DNA of 43,508 bases, taken from the NCBI GenBank assembly GCA_964650705.1, contig CAZYUJ010000014.1, forward strand, positions 1 to 43,508, read 5' to 3'. The position numbers and the translations under genes were made by a program. The stretch comes from Faeciplasma sp964650705. GTDB lineage: Bacteria; Bacillota; Clostridia; Oscillospirales; Ruminococcaceae. Position 1 is the stretch's first letter; each line of letters opens with the position of its first letter. The notes under the pieces were generated by a model that searched no databases, was not told the DNA's origin, and worked only from the letters and a program-made list of their open reading frames with translations. Of the stretch, positions 32,932 to 41,843 are shown one piece after another.

Positions 32932-33662
32932 GATCTTGTCCTCAAATAATGCATATATTTTTCAAGAACTTCTTTTTTATAGTTCTTACTCATTGGCAAT
33001 TTCTTATCCATTTCTCTTATATAGATTTCATCATTCTTTTTATCGACACGAGATAAATATCGAAGATTAACCAAATAGCTTTTATGGATCTTTACAAAAT
33101 CGTAATCTTTAAGTTTTTGTTCAAGCTCTGTAATCAAGCCTCTTGCTCGTAAACCTGTGGGATGTTTTATAGTATGATATTTTACATAATGCTTATCGTT
33201 CGATATAAAGGCTATATCGCGTATGTAAATATCAAAATCACAGTTCTTTTCATCTTTCAATAAAAGCTTTTCATTTTGTCTCATGTACTTTATAAGTTTC
33301 GCCGTTGTTAATCTGACGCTTTCTTCTATTGGTACCGAACAGTTTTTTCGAATAAAATTGAAAGGAAGAAAATTCATACTTTCAAAAACAAGTTCAGAAT
33401 AACTGGTCACGAAAATGATAAAGCAGTTAATATAATCATCTCTAAGTGATCTCGCAACGTCAAAACCATTAGTACCGGGCATATCAATATCGAGAAACAA
33501 AATATCAAATTTTTCTATTCTATGCGCATTAACTAACGATTGTCCATTCGTATACGCTAAAAGTTCAAATTCAACGGGGTATGCAGCAAATGATGTTCGT
33601 ACTACGTTGCTTAAATTCTGAAGCATATTAATGTTATCGTCGCATATTCCTATTCTTATCAT
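32928..33662 (-). CDS. agrA: AgrA-type response regulator (REC plus LytTR)
   Basis: A 244-residue response regulator. The receiver domain (1-125) has the phospho-acceptor aspartate in ILFLDIDMPG; the C-terminal LytTR DNA-binding domain (about 145-240) includes KHYVKYHTI and FVKIHKSYLVN. GGAGGA precedes the ATG. Expected to switch on agr and downstream genes when AgrC is activated; binding sites were not identified with confidence. Confidence 0.92.
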   Translation of the reverse strand: MIRIGICDDNINMLQNLSNVVRTSFAAYPVEFELLAYTNGQSLVNAHRIEKFDILFLDIDMPGTNGFDVARSLRDDYINCFIIFVTSYSELVFESMNFLPFNFIRKNCSVPIEESVRLTTAKLIKYMRQNEKLLLKDEKNCDFDIYIRDIAFISNDKHYVKYHTIKHPTGLRARGLITELEQKLKDYDFVKIHKSYLVNLRYLSRVDKKNDEIYIREMDKKLPMSKNYKKEVLEKYMHYLRTRS

Positions 33663-33691
33663 GTGTGTTCCTCCGTAGTCTTGATGATAAG

Positions 33692-33720
33692 ATTATATAT
33701 TGCTTTGTGATAAAAATCAA
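33692..33720 (-). promoter_or_regulatory. promoter of agrA-agrC
   Basis: On the minus strand TTGATT (33720-33715), 17 bp, TATAAT (33697-33692). Confidence 0.65.
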
Positions 33721-33816
33721 CAGAACTACATGTATTATGATATAAATAATTAAGTTGCACCATATATCTTGTACATTCACCTGTATCATAGATGATAGTG
33801 ATGCGCTTTTGGCGAT

Positions 33817-33837
33817 TAATTAAAATATAATTAATGA
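33817..33837. promoter_or_regulatory. palindrome between divergent agrA and XRE genes
   Basis: ATTAATTA and TAATTAAT flank AAATA; the centre overlaps a TATAAT at 33826-33831 that may serve the XRE gene. It may be an operator for autoregulation, but A/T-rich palindromes are common by chance. Confidence 0.35.
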
Positions 33838-33901
33838 TAGTTTCGGACGCCTATCCGTATTTTTGATTATAATTGAAGAAAAAACAATGGGGGTCAACGT
33901 G

Positions 33902-34282
33902 ATGAGCGATCAATATAATCAAATTGGAAAGATAATAGGATGCACTATCGCAGATCTCCGCAAGAATGAAGGATTAACACAAAAGGACTTTTCGAAAATT
34001 TTTAATGTTAGCGAAAGTTCAATTGCTCATTACGAACAGGGGCTTACAGTTCCTAGCGCAGAAATGCTTATGAAGTTTGCTGATTATTTTGGAGTAAATA
34101 TTGATTATCTTTTTGGAAGATGCTCTTGTAAAATTAAATATTCAGCATTAAATGAGAAAATAGCTTCAGATATGACGTTAAGCGAAATGATTAATATCGT
34201 TTCTTCAATGTCAAAGCAAAAAAGAAAGTATCTGTGTGATACTATTAATTTACTTCGAAATTCTAATGATAAATTGAAATAA
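33902..34282 (+). CDS. XRE-family transcriptional regulator
   Basis: A 126-residue DNA-binding protein. N-terminal XRE helix-turn-helix (about 10-70): IADLRKNEGLTQKDFSKIF, VSESSIAHYEQGLTVPS, FADYFGVNIDYLFG. The C-terminal 55 residues are of unknown role. Start chosen at ATG 33902, preceded by GGGGGT; the frame is open further upstream. It is divergent from agrA and may regulate it or the island; inference only. Confidence 0.85.
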   Translation: MSDQYNQIGKIIGCTIADLRKNEGLTQKDFSKIFNVSESSIAHYEQGLTVPSAEMLMKFADYFGVNIDYLFGRCSCKIKYSALNEKIASDMTLSEMINIVSSMSKQKRKYLCDTINLLRNSNDKLK

Positions 34283-34318
34283 AGCTTGTTTTAAATATTT
34301 TTATACTAACTAATAACA

Positions 34319-34370
34319 CCACAGTTTATTGTCAAAGCCTAATAACTTTGATAGCAAACTGTGGTTTATG
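34319..34370 (+). terminator. terminator after the XRE regulator
   Basis: CCACAGTTT and AAACTGTGG enclose a second stem of TCAAAG/CTTTGA; TTTATGTTTTTT follows. Confidence 0.75.
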
Positions 34371-34596
34371 TTTTTTATAGAGTTATAACTGTAGCTGGAT
34401 TAAATGGTCTTGTTTTTTCTTTATATGTATATGCGCCATTTATTTTTTTCTCAAGACTTGTTAGTTTCATTTAGCAATGTTGTTTTATAAACTTTTTAAA
34501 GTATTGGAACTTGTAGTTCGAAGAATAACTTTATCCCCACCGTCGTAATTGAGGGCGGTTTTTCGTCGCATACGAGAAAACCATCTCAACTTGGTT

Positions 34597-34628
34597 CACC
34601 TTGTGCCACAAAACTGCACCTTGTGCCA
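34597..34628 (+). repeat. paired 12-bp motif, copy 2
   Basis: CACCTTGTGCCA at 34597-34608 and 34617-34628, again 20 bp apart. Opposite orientation to copy 1, so the two bracket agrC, agrA and the XRE gene as inverted ends. Confidence 0.8.
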
Positions 34629-34941
34629 AGCATATTGATAAGCCGATGTAAGACTGATAATCTGTTAATGGTTAGTTATCTATGGCATATAAATATAGAT
34701 ACAATAACCCGTTTCACCAAGTAACAGAGGCTCGTTTTATATAAATAGTGCAGTTTTTTGAATAACAAAAATCAAATAGACATTATATTCTAAATAATAA
34801 GGAACACGCCGTATAGTTTGGCGTAATTATATTAGTAATCATTTATAAAAAGTGATTTTTACGGGGTATACCTCGTGGTTTCATGCCTGTTTAAAACGTA
34901 AGATCTCTGTATTCCTTGTCGAAATATGGAGGTTCGTAACA

Positions 34942-35211
34942 GTGCAAACCTATCAAACTGTCGTAAAACAATTGCTAAGAGATACTTTAAAATCTGTTAG
35001 AAAAGAGTTTAATATCTCTCAGGAGTTAATGTCTGAAAAATTGAAAGTGACACCGCGTTCATACAGTGATCTTGAACGAGGTGTCAGTTGCTTATCTGCA
35101 ACAACATTATTGTTTTTATTTTCAGTTATGTCAGATGAACGGGTAATTGCTGTAGTTAAACGGTTTGTTGAAACAATTGATAAAACGGAGCGTAACGATA
35201 ATGCGGCATAA
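34942..35211 (+). CDS. small XRE-like HTH protein
   Basis: An 89-residue DNA-binding protein with a lambda-repressor-like HTH: LRDTLKSVRKEFNISQELMS, LKVTPRSYSDLERGVSCLSA. GGAGG at 34929-34933 supports GTG 34942. Such small regulators are common in integrative elements next to a zinc-ribbon gene, as here. Role unknown. Confidence 0.7.
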   Translation: MQTYQTVVKQLLRDTLKSVRKEFNISQELMSEKLKVTPRSYSDLERGVSCLSATTLLFLFSVMSDERVIAVVKRFVETIDKTERNDNAA

Positions 35212-35233
35212 TACGCTTAAGCTAGAATAACAG

Positions 35234-35479
35234 ATGTATAGAGCTCCAATGAACATACATGAAATTCGAGTGATGAACAATTATTCGTTCGCCGTTTGTC
35301 CAAGGTGCAAAATTACACTGGAACATGAATATCAAAACTATTGCGACAGATGTGGCCAGGCTCTTAAACGGCGAAGATATGATCATATCAAATGCAGAAA
35401 TAAGTGGATAGTGATTGTTTATTCCGAATATGGAGTAGCTGGATGTTACTTCTTTTTGTATTGCTACCGTTCTTTTTGA
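35234..35479 (+). CDS. small zinc-ribbon protein
   Basis: An 81-residue product with two CxxC pairs, CPRCKITLEHEYQNYCDRCG, a zinc-ribbon seen in short genes of mobile elements. The last 30 residues are hydrophobic and look unlike the usual family end, so the C-terminus may have been altered. No good ribosome site; could start at the ATG at 35249. Confidence 0.5.
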   Translation: MYRAPMNIHEIRVMNNYSFAVCPRCKITLEHEYQNYCDRCGQALKRRRYDHIKCRNKWIVIVYSEYGVAGCYFFLYCYRSF

Positions 35480-35555
35480 AATTTCCGCACTGATTTTTGG
35501 TTAAGTAGTGTATCAATATTCAGCTTTATGATCTCTTATTTCTGGGCCTCACTGT

Positions 35556-35750
35556 CTACATCTTGTACTGTGCAAACAGCTTTTCCTTCTTAGCATTCAG
35601 CACAGTGAGCTTTGCTTTCATGTTCTCTCCCTGGTGTTCAATATAACTCTTACCCTTGTCCTGACCGGAAGTAACGACGAACAGACCATGTTCTTTGTAC
35701 ATCCGGTCGGAGGCACGGCGTATCTCGTGATTATTCGTGCTTGAAGAAAG
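35556..35750 (-). pseudogene. relaxase (MobA/VirD2-type) remnant
   Basis: About 65 codons with NNHEIRRASDRMYKEHGL and DKGKSYIEH, a stretch found in mobilisation relaxases, then a Lys-rich tail. The N-terminal nuclease part is absent: the recognisable sequence begins right beside repeat copy 3, which appears to have cut into it. The C-terminus also seems joined from a distant part. Evidence that the island was once mobilisable; cannot encode a working relaxase. Confidence 0.55.
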
Positions 35751-35751
35751 C

Positions 35752-35783
35752 CATCTTGTGCCAAAAAAATGCATCTTGTGCCA
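35752..35783 (+). repeat. paired 12-bp motif, copy 3
   Basis: CATCTTGTGCCA at 35752-35763 and 35772-35783, 20 bp apart. It abuts the relaxase remnant. Confidence 0.8.
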
Positions 35784-35890
35784 GACTGGTTGACTCACTT
35801 TTTTCTGTTTGTTAATGTGAAATTATACTATTAAAAGTGGTGAGTCCAATGTTCCATTCTTAAAATTATATCAGAGTAATTTGTTCTTTC

Positions 35891-35919
35891 TTGACAATGG
35901 AACTATGGAATTAGATAAT
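35891..35919 (+). promoter_or_regulatory. promoter of secreted-protein module 1
   Basis: TTGACA (35891-35896), 17 bp, GATAAT (35914-35919). The whole stretch to the start codon is almost identical to the promoter of module 2. The ribosome site (AAAGAAAGG) begins two bases after the -10, so the leader would be very short. Confidence 0.7.
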
Positions 35920-35938
35920 CAAAGAAAGGAATTACATT

Positions 35939-36282
35939 ATGAAAAATCAATAAGCGCTGTTTTATTATCCATTGTTTTGTGCTTAACATTAACCGTTACA
36001 GCTTTTGCATACCATTATATACCAGGCCGGGTGGGCGTTCCTGATGACCAAAAAGTCAAATGCAATAATACCTATTATACTGTGGTTCATTCCGGACATA
36101 TTTCAGCTACAGTGATCGGTTCACATGAACACACTGATGGCAGAACTTGCTATATTACTCAAGTCATCTTAAAACATACAAAAAGATGTACTGCGTGTGA
36201 TCAAATTGTCGGTACATATAATAAAGCGTGTGAGTTATCGCACTCTGTTTGTGGAGCAGGGTATACTGGTCAATGTTATTAA
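35939..36282 (+). pseudogene. secreted Cys/His-rich protein, copy 1, frameshifted at start
   Basis: About 114 codons. GAAAGGA precedes ATG 35939, but the A-run after it has five bases and reading stops after four codons. With six bases the frame gives MKKSISAVLLSIVLCLTL and a clear signal peptide, continuing to the end. The mature part has CTACDQ, several His (SHEHTDGRTC) and ends GQCY, like copy 2, which ends NYCY. Function unknown. The indel may be a mutation, a phase-variable tract or a sequencing error. Confidence 0.6.
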
Positions 36283-36342
36283 GTATTCTTTTGGCGCAGC
36301 TGAGTCTGTGCTAAAATATTATCAATGTAAAAAGGAAATTAT

Positions 36343-38395
36343 ATGCTTATCAAAAAAATGTTCTTTTTTTACCATTGCAATCATAATTTCACTCAGCTTG
36401 TTTGCCGGATGTGGCACGGCCAGAAGAAATAACACTATAAGCTACATCGAAGTGTGTGATACCTCTAACTACCGCGAGAAAAAAGTAGAGTCTGCCGAAG
36501 TAAGCTATACCTCATTTTCTTTAGATAAGTATTATAATGTCTATGCCGTTTCTGATGGCTTGATACGAAAATTCTCGCTCAGCAACGTTCTAAAAGACAG
36601 CTATGAAGGGACGGAAGGCTTTGTAGCACCTTGCTGGTATGAGGAACATATATACGCTTACAGCCCCGACGGCAGTCTTGTAAAAATATCAGAAGACGCT
36701 AAAGATATGACTACCGTTTCATCAGAGCTTCCTGTTGGCTTTGCACTTGACATTGTTGTTGCCGATAACAAAGCGTTTTTATTTATCAACATCTACAACG
36801 AAGCCAACCATGGTACACAATATGAGCTTTGGCAGGTAAACCTCGAAGACGGCATAACACACAAGATCGAAATCAAAGATGTTAAAGCTGTTTACGCTTC
36901 TGAGGGCGGATGTGTTTATGCCACAGCGTATGATGATAGAACGCTTACGAACAAGCTTTATGCTATAGATAACGGCGAAGCGGTTTTGTTGGGCGAACTC
37001 GATATTGCAACCGAAATAATGTCGTTTATTCTTGAAAACGGACGCTTATATTACCCAGATTATATTGATTCTTATTGTATCGTTGAATTTAACCTTAACA
37101 CACTTGGCACCGAAGTCTTTGTTTCAAACGCAAACGCTTTTGCCTTCGGTGCAATGAGGTTTAAAAACGGCAATATAATTTACATTGATTCAAATACGCA
37201 GACAATATCATCTGCATATACTGTGCACGAAAACGAACCCGTCGAAAACGCCCTGATAATTAATGACCCTTATAAATACGAATGGTCTGAGAACGGCGTG
37301 TTTAATTACAACACACTTTCAAGTCGGTCGGGTATAAAATGCAAACCAAGGAACAATCAGGACGACAATGTTCTGCTCAAAATCATGGCAGGAGACACGG
37401 ATGTTGATATTTACATATTAGGCTATTCGACAGTTCAAAAGCTAATAGAAAAAGGAATTTACACGCCTATAGATTCTGATGTTATAAGAGAGTTCAATGA
37501 CGGATGTTTCGATTACATTAACGGCTACACTTACACGGACAGCGGCGAACTTGTTTTAATGCCGATTTTTGCTAATTTCCCTGTGATTGTTTATCCTCAG
37601 GCTGCCGCAGATGAACTTGGTTTTACTAAAGATGATCTCAAGTATTACGACAACTTCATCGAGGTGGTTAGAAGCAACTACGGCGGACAAAGAATCGCTT
37701 TTACAACAGGAAGTATTCTGTTTAATGAAATGGAATTTCAATATGATAATTACTATTGTGATTTTGCCAACAAGCAGGCAGATTATATGACCGACGAATA
37801 TAAAAAGCTTTATTCGACCTTGGAAGGTTGGCAAAGATACGGCGATCCTTTCTCGGGTGAGGTTTCAACCGTGCCGCCGTATTTCCTTAACAAAGTAATC
37901 AATGCAGAGCTTTTAACAGATCAGAACAATGTGCTTTTATTTAACACATATTTAAGTAACGCTTACGATGACATTGTTGGCTATATGAGTGAACGCAATG
38001 ATGTTTCCGGTTGGCGAGCCACACCTATCCCCAGAATATCTGAAAAAGTCACTGGAAACCGCGCCATGGTTACATTTGCATTTGTTAACCCTTATAGTGA
38101 ACGCAAGGATGAAGCAGTAAAGGTCTTAGAAGCTGTTGCAGATAATTATTTCAAGTGCCTTAGCGGCTCGCAATATTCTCTTATAAGAAAAGACCTAACA
38201 GAATATCCCGATTCGTATTACCCTGATTCCGAGCTGTTTAACGACTTTTATGAAATCGCAAAGAACGGTGCTGTTTATCAGACTGGGTTAGGCGGAACGC
38301 ACAACGACATCGAAGAATACCAGAACGGCCGTGCAACCTTAGACGAAGCAATAGCCATGTACCAACGTGAGGTTGAAATCTGGTTGAATGAGTAA
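36343..38395 (+). CDS. solute-binding-type lipoprotein, copy 1, out-of-frame start
   Basis: About 683 residues. After a lipoprotein signal (LFAGC) comes about 310 residues of short strand repeats that look like a beta-propeller (VYAVSDGLIRKFSL, IYAYSPDGSLVKI), then a domain like ABC sugar-binding proteins (LLKIMAGDTDVDIYILG, ending in a helical region). It would bind a ligand on the cell surface. The best start, ATG 36343 behind AAAAAGGAAA, is one base out of frame because the T-run at 36364-36370 has seven bases where six are needed. A start further upstream in frame has no ribosome site. Pairs with the small secreted protein before it; ligand unknown. Confidence 0.65.
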
Positions 38396-38609
38396 AAACG
38401 GTTGTCATATTTTCACTTGCAAACATTGCTATAGCGAGTGATGTAGAATGGATTACACAAAAATAATCAATCAAGCAGAAATATCGAATCCGTTTAATCG
38501 CTTTTAAATGCACCGTTACATAGACGGACAATTTGAGTGATATCTTTTGGTTAAGGATTTGAGTCAAGTGCTTGATTCTTAAGAATTTATTAAGGTAATC
38601 TACCTTTTA

Positions 38610-38638
38610 TTGACAATGAAATTATGGAATTATATAAT
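38610..38638 (+). promoter_or_regulatory. promoter of secreted-protein module 2
   Basis: Perfect TTGACA (38610-38615), 17 bp, perfect TATAAT (38633-38638). Nearly identical to the module 1 promoter, with the same close-set AAAGAAAGGAATTA ribosome site. Confidence 0.8.
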
Positions 38639-38656
38639 TAAAGAAAGGAATTAAAT

Positions 38657-39067
38657 ATGAAAAAAATGGTTTTACTTTTGATGACCATCGCGATGGTCTT
38701 AACAATGATACCTGTATCAGTAGTCGCCGAAGAACCTGATGAAAATGAAGTCGCTCCGTGCGCTACAGGTGTGATTTACAAATGTACAGTTGTTGGATGC
38801 CCCGGTTATTTTAATTTAATTTGCGCTGGCACATATTCACATATAACGAATGAATCTGTAAATTGCACATTCAGTTCACATGAAGATTGTGTAACAACGT
38901 GCGTTTATTTCAATAACTATTATAATTATTGCACAACATGTTATGCGCCTTTTAATATGCAAGACTCTTCGATCCCAAGAACACATAAGCATTACAGACG
39001 CCATACATACTATGTTGGTGATACTACCATGACACAAGATCTCAATATTTGTAATTATTGCTATTAA
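38657..39067 (+). CDS. secreted Cys/His-rich protein, copy 2
   Basis: A 136-residue protein with a signal peptide ending near residue 25 (VSVVAEE). The mature part has about a dozen cysteines, among them the pairs YCTTC and ICNYC, and a His cluster (RTHKHYRRH), so zinc binding or disulfides are likely. It ends CNYCY, like copy 1, which also ends in CY, and shares a core TC-x9/12-CTxC. It is intact. Not recognised as a known toxin, bacteriocin or enzyme. A terminator-like hairpin follows before the lipoprotein gene. Confidence 0.7.
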   Translation: MKKMVLLLMTIAMVLTMIPVSVVAEEPDENEVAPCATGVIYKCTVVGCPGYFNLICAGTYSHITNESVNCTFSSHEDCVTTCVYFNNYYNYCTTCYAPFNMQDSSIPRTHKHYRRHTYYVGDTTMTQDLNICNYCY

Positions 39068-39091
39068 GGCGTTGTGTTTACAGTAATACAG

Positions 39092-39126
39092 AATCTCAGT
39101 CGGCAAAATGCCGACTGAGAGATTTC
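39092..39126 (+). terminator. terminator or attenuator between module 2 genes
   Basis: TCTCAGTCGGC and GCCGACTGAGA, eleven perfect pairs with a five-base loop, then GATTTCTATA. Partial stop would make much more of the small protein than of the lipoprotein. Confidence 0.7.
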
Positions 39127-39148
39127 TATATAATGGGAGGTTTCATCT

Positions 39149-40975
39149 ATGCACAAAAAAATCATAGCCATTTTGCTTGCAATTCTTATGCTGATTTTAT
39201 CCGCTTGCTCGGCTGATGTGTCTGAGGGCTCATCGGGCAACAGCGGCAACATATTCGTGCCGACAGGTGAAAGTGTTGCGAGCTCGATCTTCGGCAGAAG
39301 CGATAAATATGACGCTTGGACACCTGCTGAAGATATCGTGATGCCCGTTGATTCCTCCGAAATTTTAGACATGATCCAGATAGAAAAGGTGATGTATCTT
39401 CTTTCATCAGACGGCGTATACAGCCTTGATATCGAAACGGGCGAATCCAAAAAGCTGATCGGTACCGACGATGAAATGTTTTATGTTTCTGATAGTTCGA
39501 TCTATACATACAACACCGAAAACAACACTTTGTCGCTTTACGATATATCAGGCAGTCTGATTGAAGAATTTGCTCTTATTGCTGAAGAAGCCTATAAGAT
39601 AACAGGCATTTACGTTACCGACGACTTCTATGTTTTAAGCGGATTGTATAATGCAGGCATAGAATACAAAACAAGGCTTTATTCCTTTGCCAAAGACACA
39701 AAGGAGCTTGTAATCACCGGCAAATATCTCTCTTATGATATACAGACCTGCGGATATAAAAACAACGAGCTGATTATTCTTGCAGATAATAGTTACAGTC
39801 AAACTGTTTTGCAAAGCTATAACGTCCAAACGGGAAAAACCGAAGAGCTTAAAACTATCGGCGCCTTTTTCATGAGTGATAATAACGTTGATATCTGTTA
39901 CAATACCAAAACCGACACGCTTATTTTATACTACGCACGATACACCGAAAACGACGGCAAGCTTGCCGTCATTGAAGAACATTCTCTTGAAGAAACAGAC
40001 TCTATGACCCATCAGAAATTCAGCATCGGCATTTCGCGGGACGAAAATTTGTTTGTCGGCGTATGCGAAAACATTATCTCTTGCATATCTACGGCAGAAA
40101 ATGAATTCAGATACTTTGATTTTCTTAATCCGCCGAAAAGCATAACCATTTCAGGTGAAACAGAAAAAATCCCCGATGAGATAATAGAGGGCTTCGAAGC
40201 CGAATACGGCATTTTAGTGCGCACCGCCGATATAGATTATGACCGACTCGCCTTAAAGCTTATGGCAGGCGACACCGATTTTGATCTGGTCGTTCCACCT
40301 GTAGGCGGTGACACCGATATAATTTTGGCGGGAGCATATTACAACCTCAAACAGTACGAATCTCTTAATTCGAGAATTTCGAGCACGGAGATAGTTGAAT
40401 ATCTTTCGTCGCATAACGGTACGTATTTCGGTGTACCGATCAATATCGTTAATTATTACTCCAGAGAAAACTGGATAGCGTCCTACGGTTCATTAGATTC
40501 CTACCCCGCACTTGTTTCGCAATTTCTTTATTTCGCTCAAAATATCGATGTTTCCAAGGGCGAATACTCAGATCCCGACGGAGAAAAGCTCTATAAGCTG
40601 TTAAAATTTTTGTATGACAATCCCACCGGCGGCGAAAACGAAATGCCCTTCGGCGATGAAATAGAAACCTACACTCCGTCTTATATAATGATGAGCCGTT
40701 CTTCCGAGAAAAAGGACGACGCCTTGCTGTTCTTGGAATATGCTTTCGATGTTTTAAACGGCGATATCAGCGGCGTGATCGATGAAAGCCTTACATATCC
40801 CGACATCGAGCCTAATAAAGATACCTATATAGGCTGGAAGTGGCAGGACATGGACTACAGATTACCCATAATCGAAGCAAGACAGAAGATCTCGCAAACA
40901 GACGGCAGTGCAAAGGAGCTTAAAGAGCTTGCCCGCGAAGCCGCACAAAAAGCCAAAATGATAATGATGGAGTGA
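39149..40975 (+). CDS. solute-binding-type lipoprotein, copy 2
   Basis: A 608-residue lipoprotein (lipobox LSAC, about residue 20). About 300 residues of strand repeats resembling a beta-propeller (MYLLSSDGVYSLDIETGE, DDFYVLSGLYN) precede an ABC sugar-binding-like domain with LALKLMAGDTDFDLVVPPVG and AGAYYNLKQYE. The same MAGDTD core occurs in copy 1. GGGAGG precedes the ATG and it is intact. Followed by a broken sugar-type permease gene, which fits an ABC uptake or sensing role, but no ATPase gene is in the window. Confidence 0.75.
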   Translation: MHKKIIAILLAILMLILSACSADVSEGSSGNSGNIFVPTGESVASSIFGRSDKYDAWTPAEDIVMPVDSSEILDMIQIEKVMYLLSSDGVYSLDIETGESKKLIGTDDEMFYVSDSSIYTYNTENNTLSLYDISGSLIEEFALIAEEAYKITGIYVTDDFYVLSGLYNAGIEYKTRLYSFAKDTKELVITGKYLSYDIQTCGYKNNELIILADNSYSQTVLQSYNVQTGKTEELKTIGAFFMSDNNVDICYNTKTDTLILYYARYTENDGKLAVIEEHSLEETDSMTHQKFSIGISRDENLFVGVCENIISCISTAENEFRYFDFLNPPKSITISGETEKIPDEIIEGFEAEYGILVRTADIDYDRLALKLMAGDTDFDLVVPPVGGDTDIILAGAYYNLKQYESLNSRISSTEIVEYLSSHNGTYFGVPINIVNYYSRENWIASYGSLDSYPALVSQFLYFAQNIDVSKGEYSDPDGEKLYKLLKFLYDNPTGGENEMPFGDEIETYTPSYIMMSRSSEKKDDALLFLEYAFDVLNGDISGVIDESLTYPDIEPNKDTYIGWKWQDMDYRLPIIEARQKISQTDGSAKELKELAREAAQKAKMIMME

Positions 40976-40981
40976 TTGTCC

Positions 40982-41457
40982 TTGATAGTTGTAATGATGC
41001 TTCCGTTCCAAGCAACGCTACTTCCTAACTACATTCAGTTAAGGGACTTCAATATGCTAAACGCTCCTTGGCTCTGACTATCCCCATGATGTTCTCGCCG
41101 TTTGCGGTGTTCTTGTTCAGACAGTTTATTAAGAACATACCCAACGAGCTTATTGACTGCACAGCTTTAGAAACAACGTCTGTTTTTAAGACGTTCAGAT
41201 ATGCAGTTATCCCTCAGATAAAACTGGCAATCGTTTCACTTGCAATCCTAATCTTCTGCGAGAGCTGGAACATGGTTGAGCAAGCACTCATTTTCTCGAT
41301 GGAAAACGACGAGATAATGCCGCACAGCGTTATGCTCTCAGAGATTCCGAGTGACTTATCATACGCCGGCGGAGCAGTATATATGTTCCCGATAATTATG
41401 CTGTTTGTTATGTTCCGCGAAACACTCGAAGAATCTATGGAGAGTTATAAGTTTTAA
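40982..41457 (+). pseudogene. MalG-type ABC permease fragment, frameshifted
   Basis: C-terminal half of a carbohydrate ABC permease. The first frame (from 40982) reads VVMMLPFQATLLPNYIQL then stops at 41075; the next frame, from about 41068, continues PMMFSPFAVFLFRQF and the EAA loop ELIDCTALETTSVFKTFRYA. A single missing G at about 41071 explains the shift. The first two membrane helices, about 115 residues, are missing altogether. Three to four helices remain. It cannot be functional as read. Confidence 0.8.
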
Positions 41458-41468
41458 GGGGTGAAGAC

Positions 41469-41843
41469 ATGAAAAGAATAGTCACAATTTTAATGCTCGT
41501 TTTCTGTGCAATAATACTGTCCTTCACCTTCTTCGGCAAAACACTTTTCTGTGAAGCAAAGCCGCAGGTGACGACGCATACGACATATACTATAATGACC
41601 GAAACAGGAGAATACAAGCCTATCCTAAAAGAATGCCTTGTTGACAACGGATATGTATACGTCATCACCTATGCCCAAGGCTTTTCTGCAGAGATAACTT
41701 CGGTAGAGAAACGAGAAATAGTCTTTACTGAACTTGATGAAAACAATATCGCTGTAACCGTGGGCTTAAGAAACGGCGAAAGGCTTGTTTTAACCACCGA
41801 CAGGTCTGTTGAGAACGGTGATAAGGTAACGGTGGTGAAATAA
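41469..41843 (+). CDS. small exported protein, HlyD-adaptor-like C-terminus
   Basis: A 124-residue product with an N-terminal membrane helix or signal (about 4-24), then a beta-rich domain: YVYVITYAQGF, REIVFTELDENN and a final DRSVENGDKVTVVK that resembles the last strands of membrane-fusion (HlyD/MacA) adaptors. AAGGGGTGAA precedes the ATG. It follows the permease remnant by 11 bases. Much shorter than true adaptors, so function is uncertain. Confidence 0.55.
   Translation: MKRIVTILMLVFCAIILSFTFFGKTLFCEAKPQVTTHTTYTIMTETGEYKPILKECLVDNGYVYVITYAQGFSAEITSVEKREIVFTELDENNIAVTVGLRNGERLVLTTDRSVENGDKVTVVK

Larger units (their letters stand above)
34283..34941. other. intergenic stretch with hairpins and repeat copy 2
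   Basis: No gene supported. Contains the XRE terminator (34319-34370), a small ACCG/CGGT hairpin followed by TTTTT (34537-34562), the paired motif at 34597-34628 and a weak hairpin ACGCC/GGCGT near 34806-34824. Confidence 0.55.

Noticed and set aside
33721..33800. AgrA/LytTR binding repeats upstream of agrA
   Set aside because: Some TACATGTA and TGTACA words are present, but no pair of direct repeats with the right spacing could be supported.
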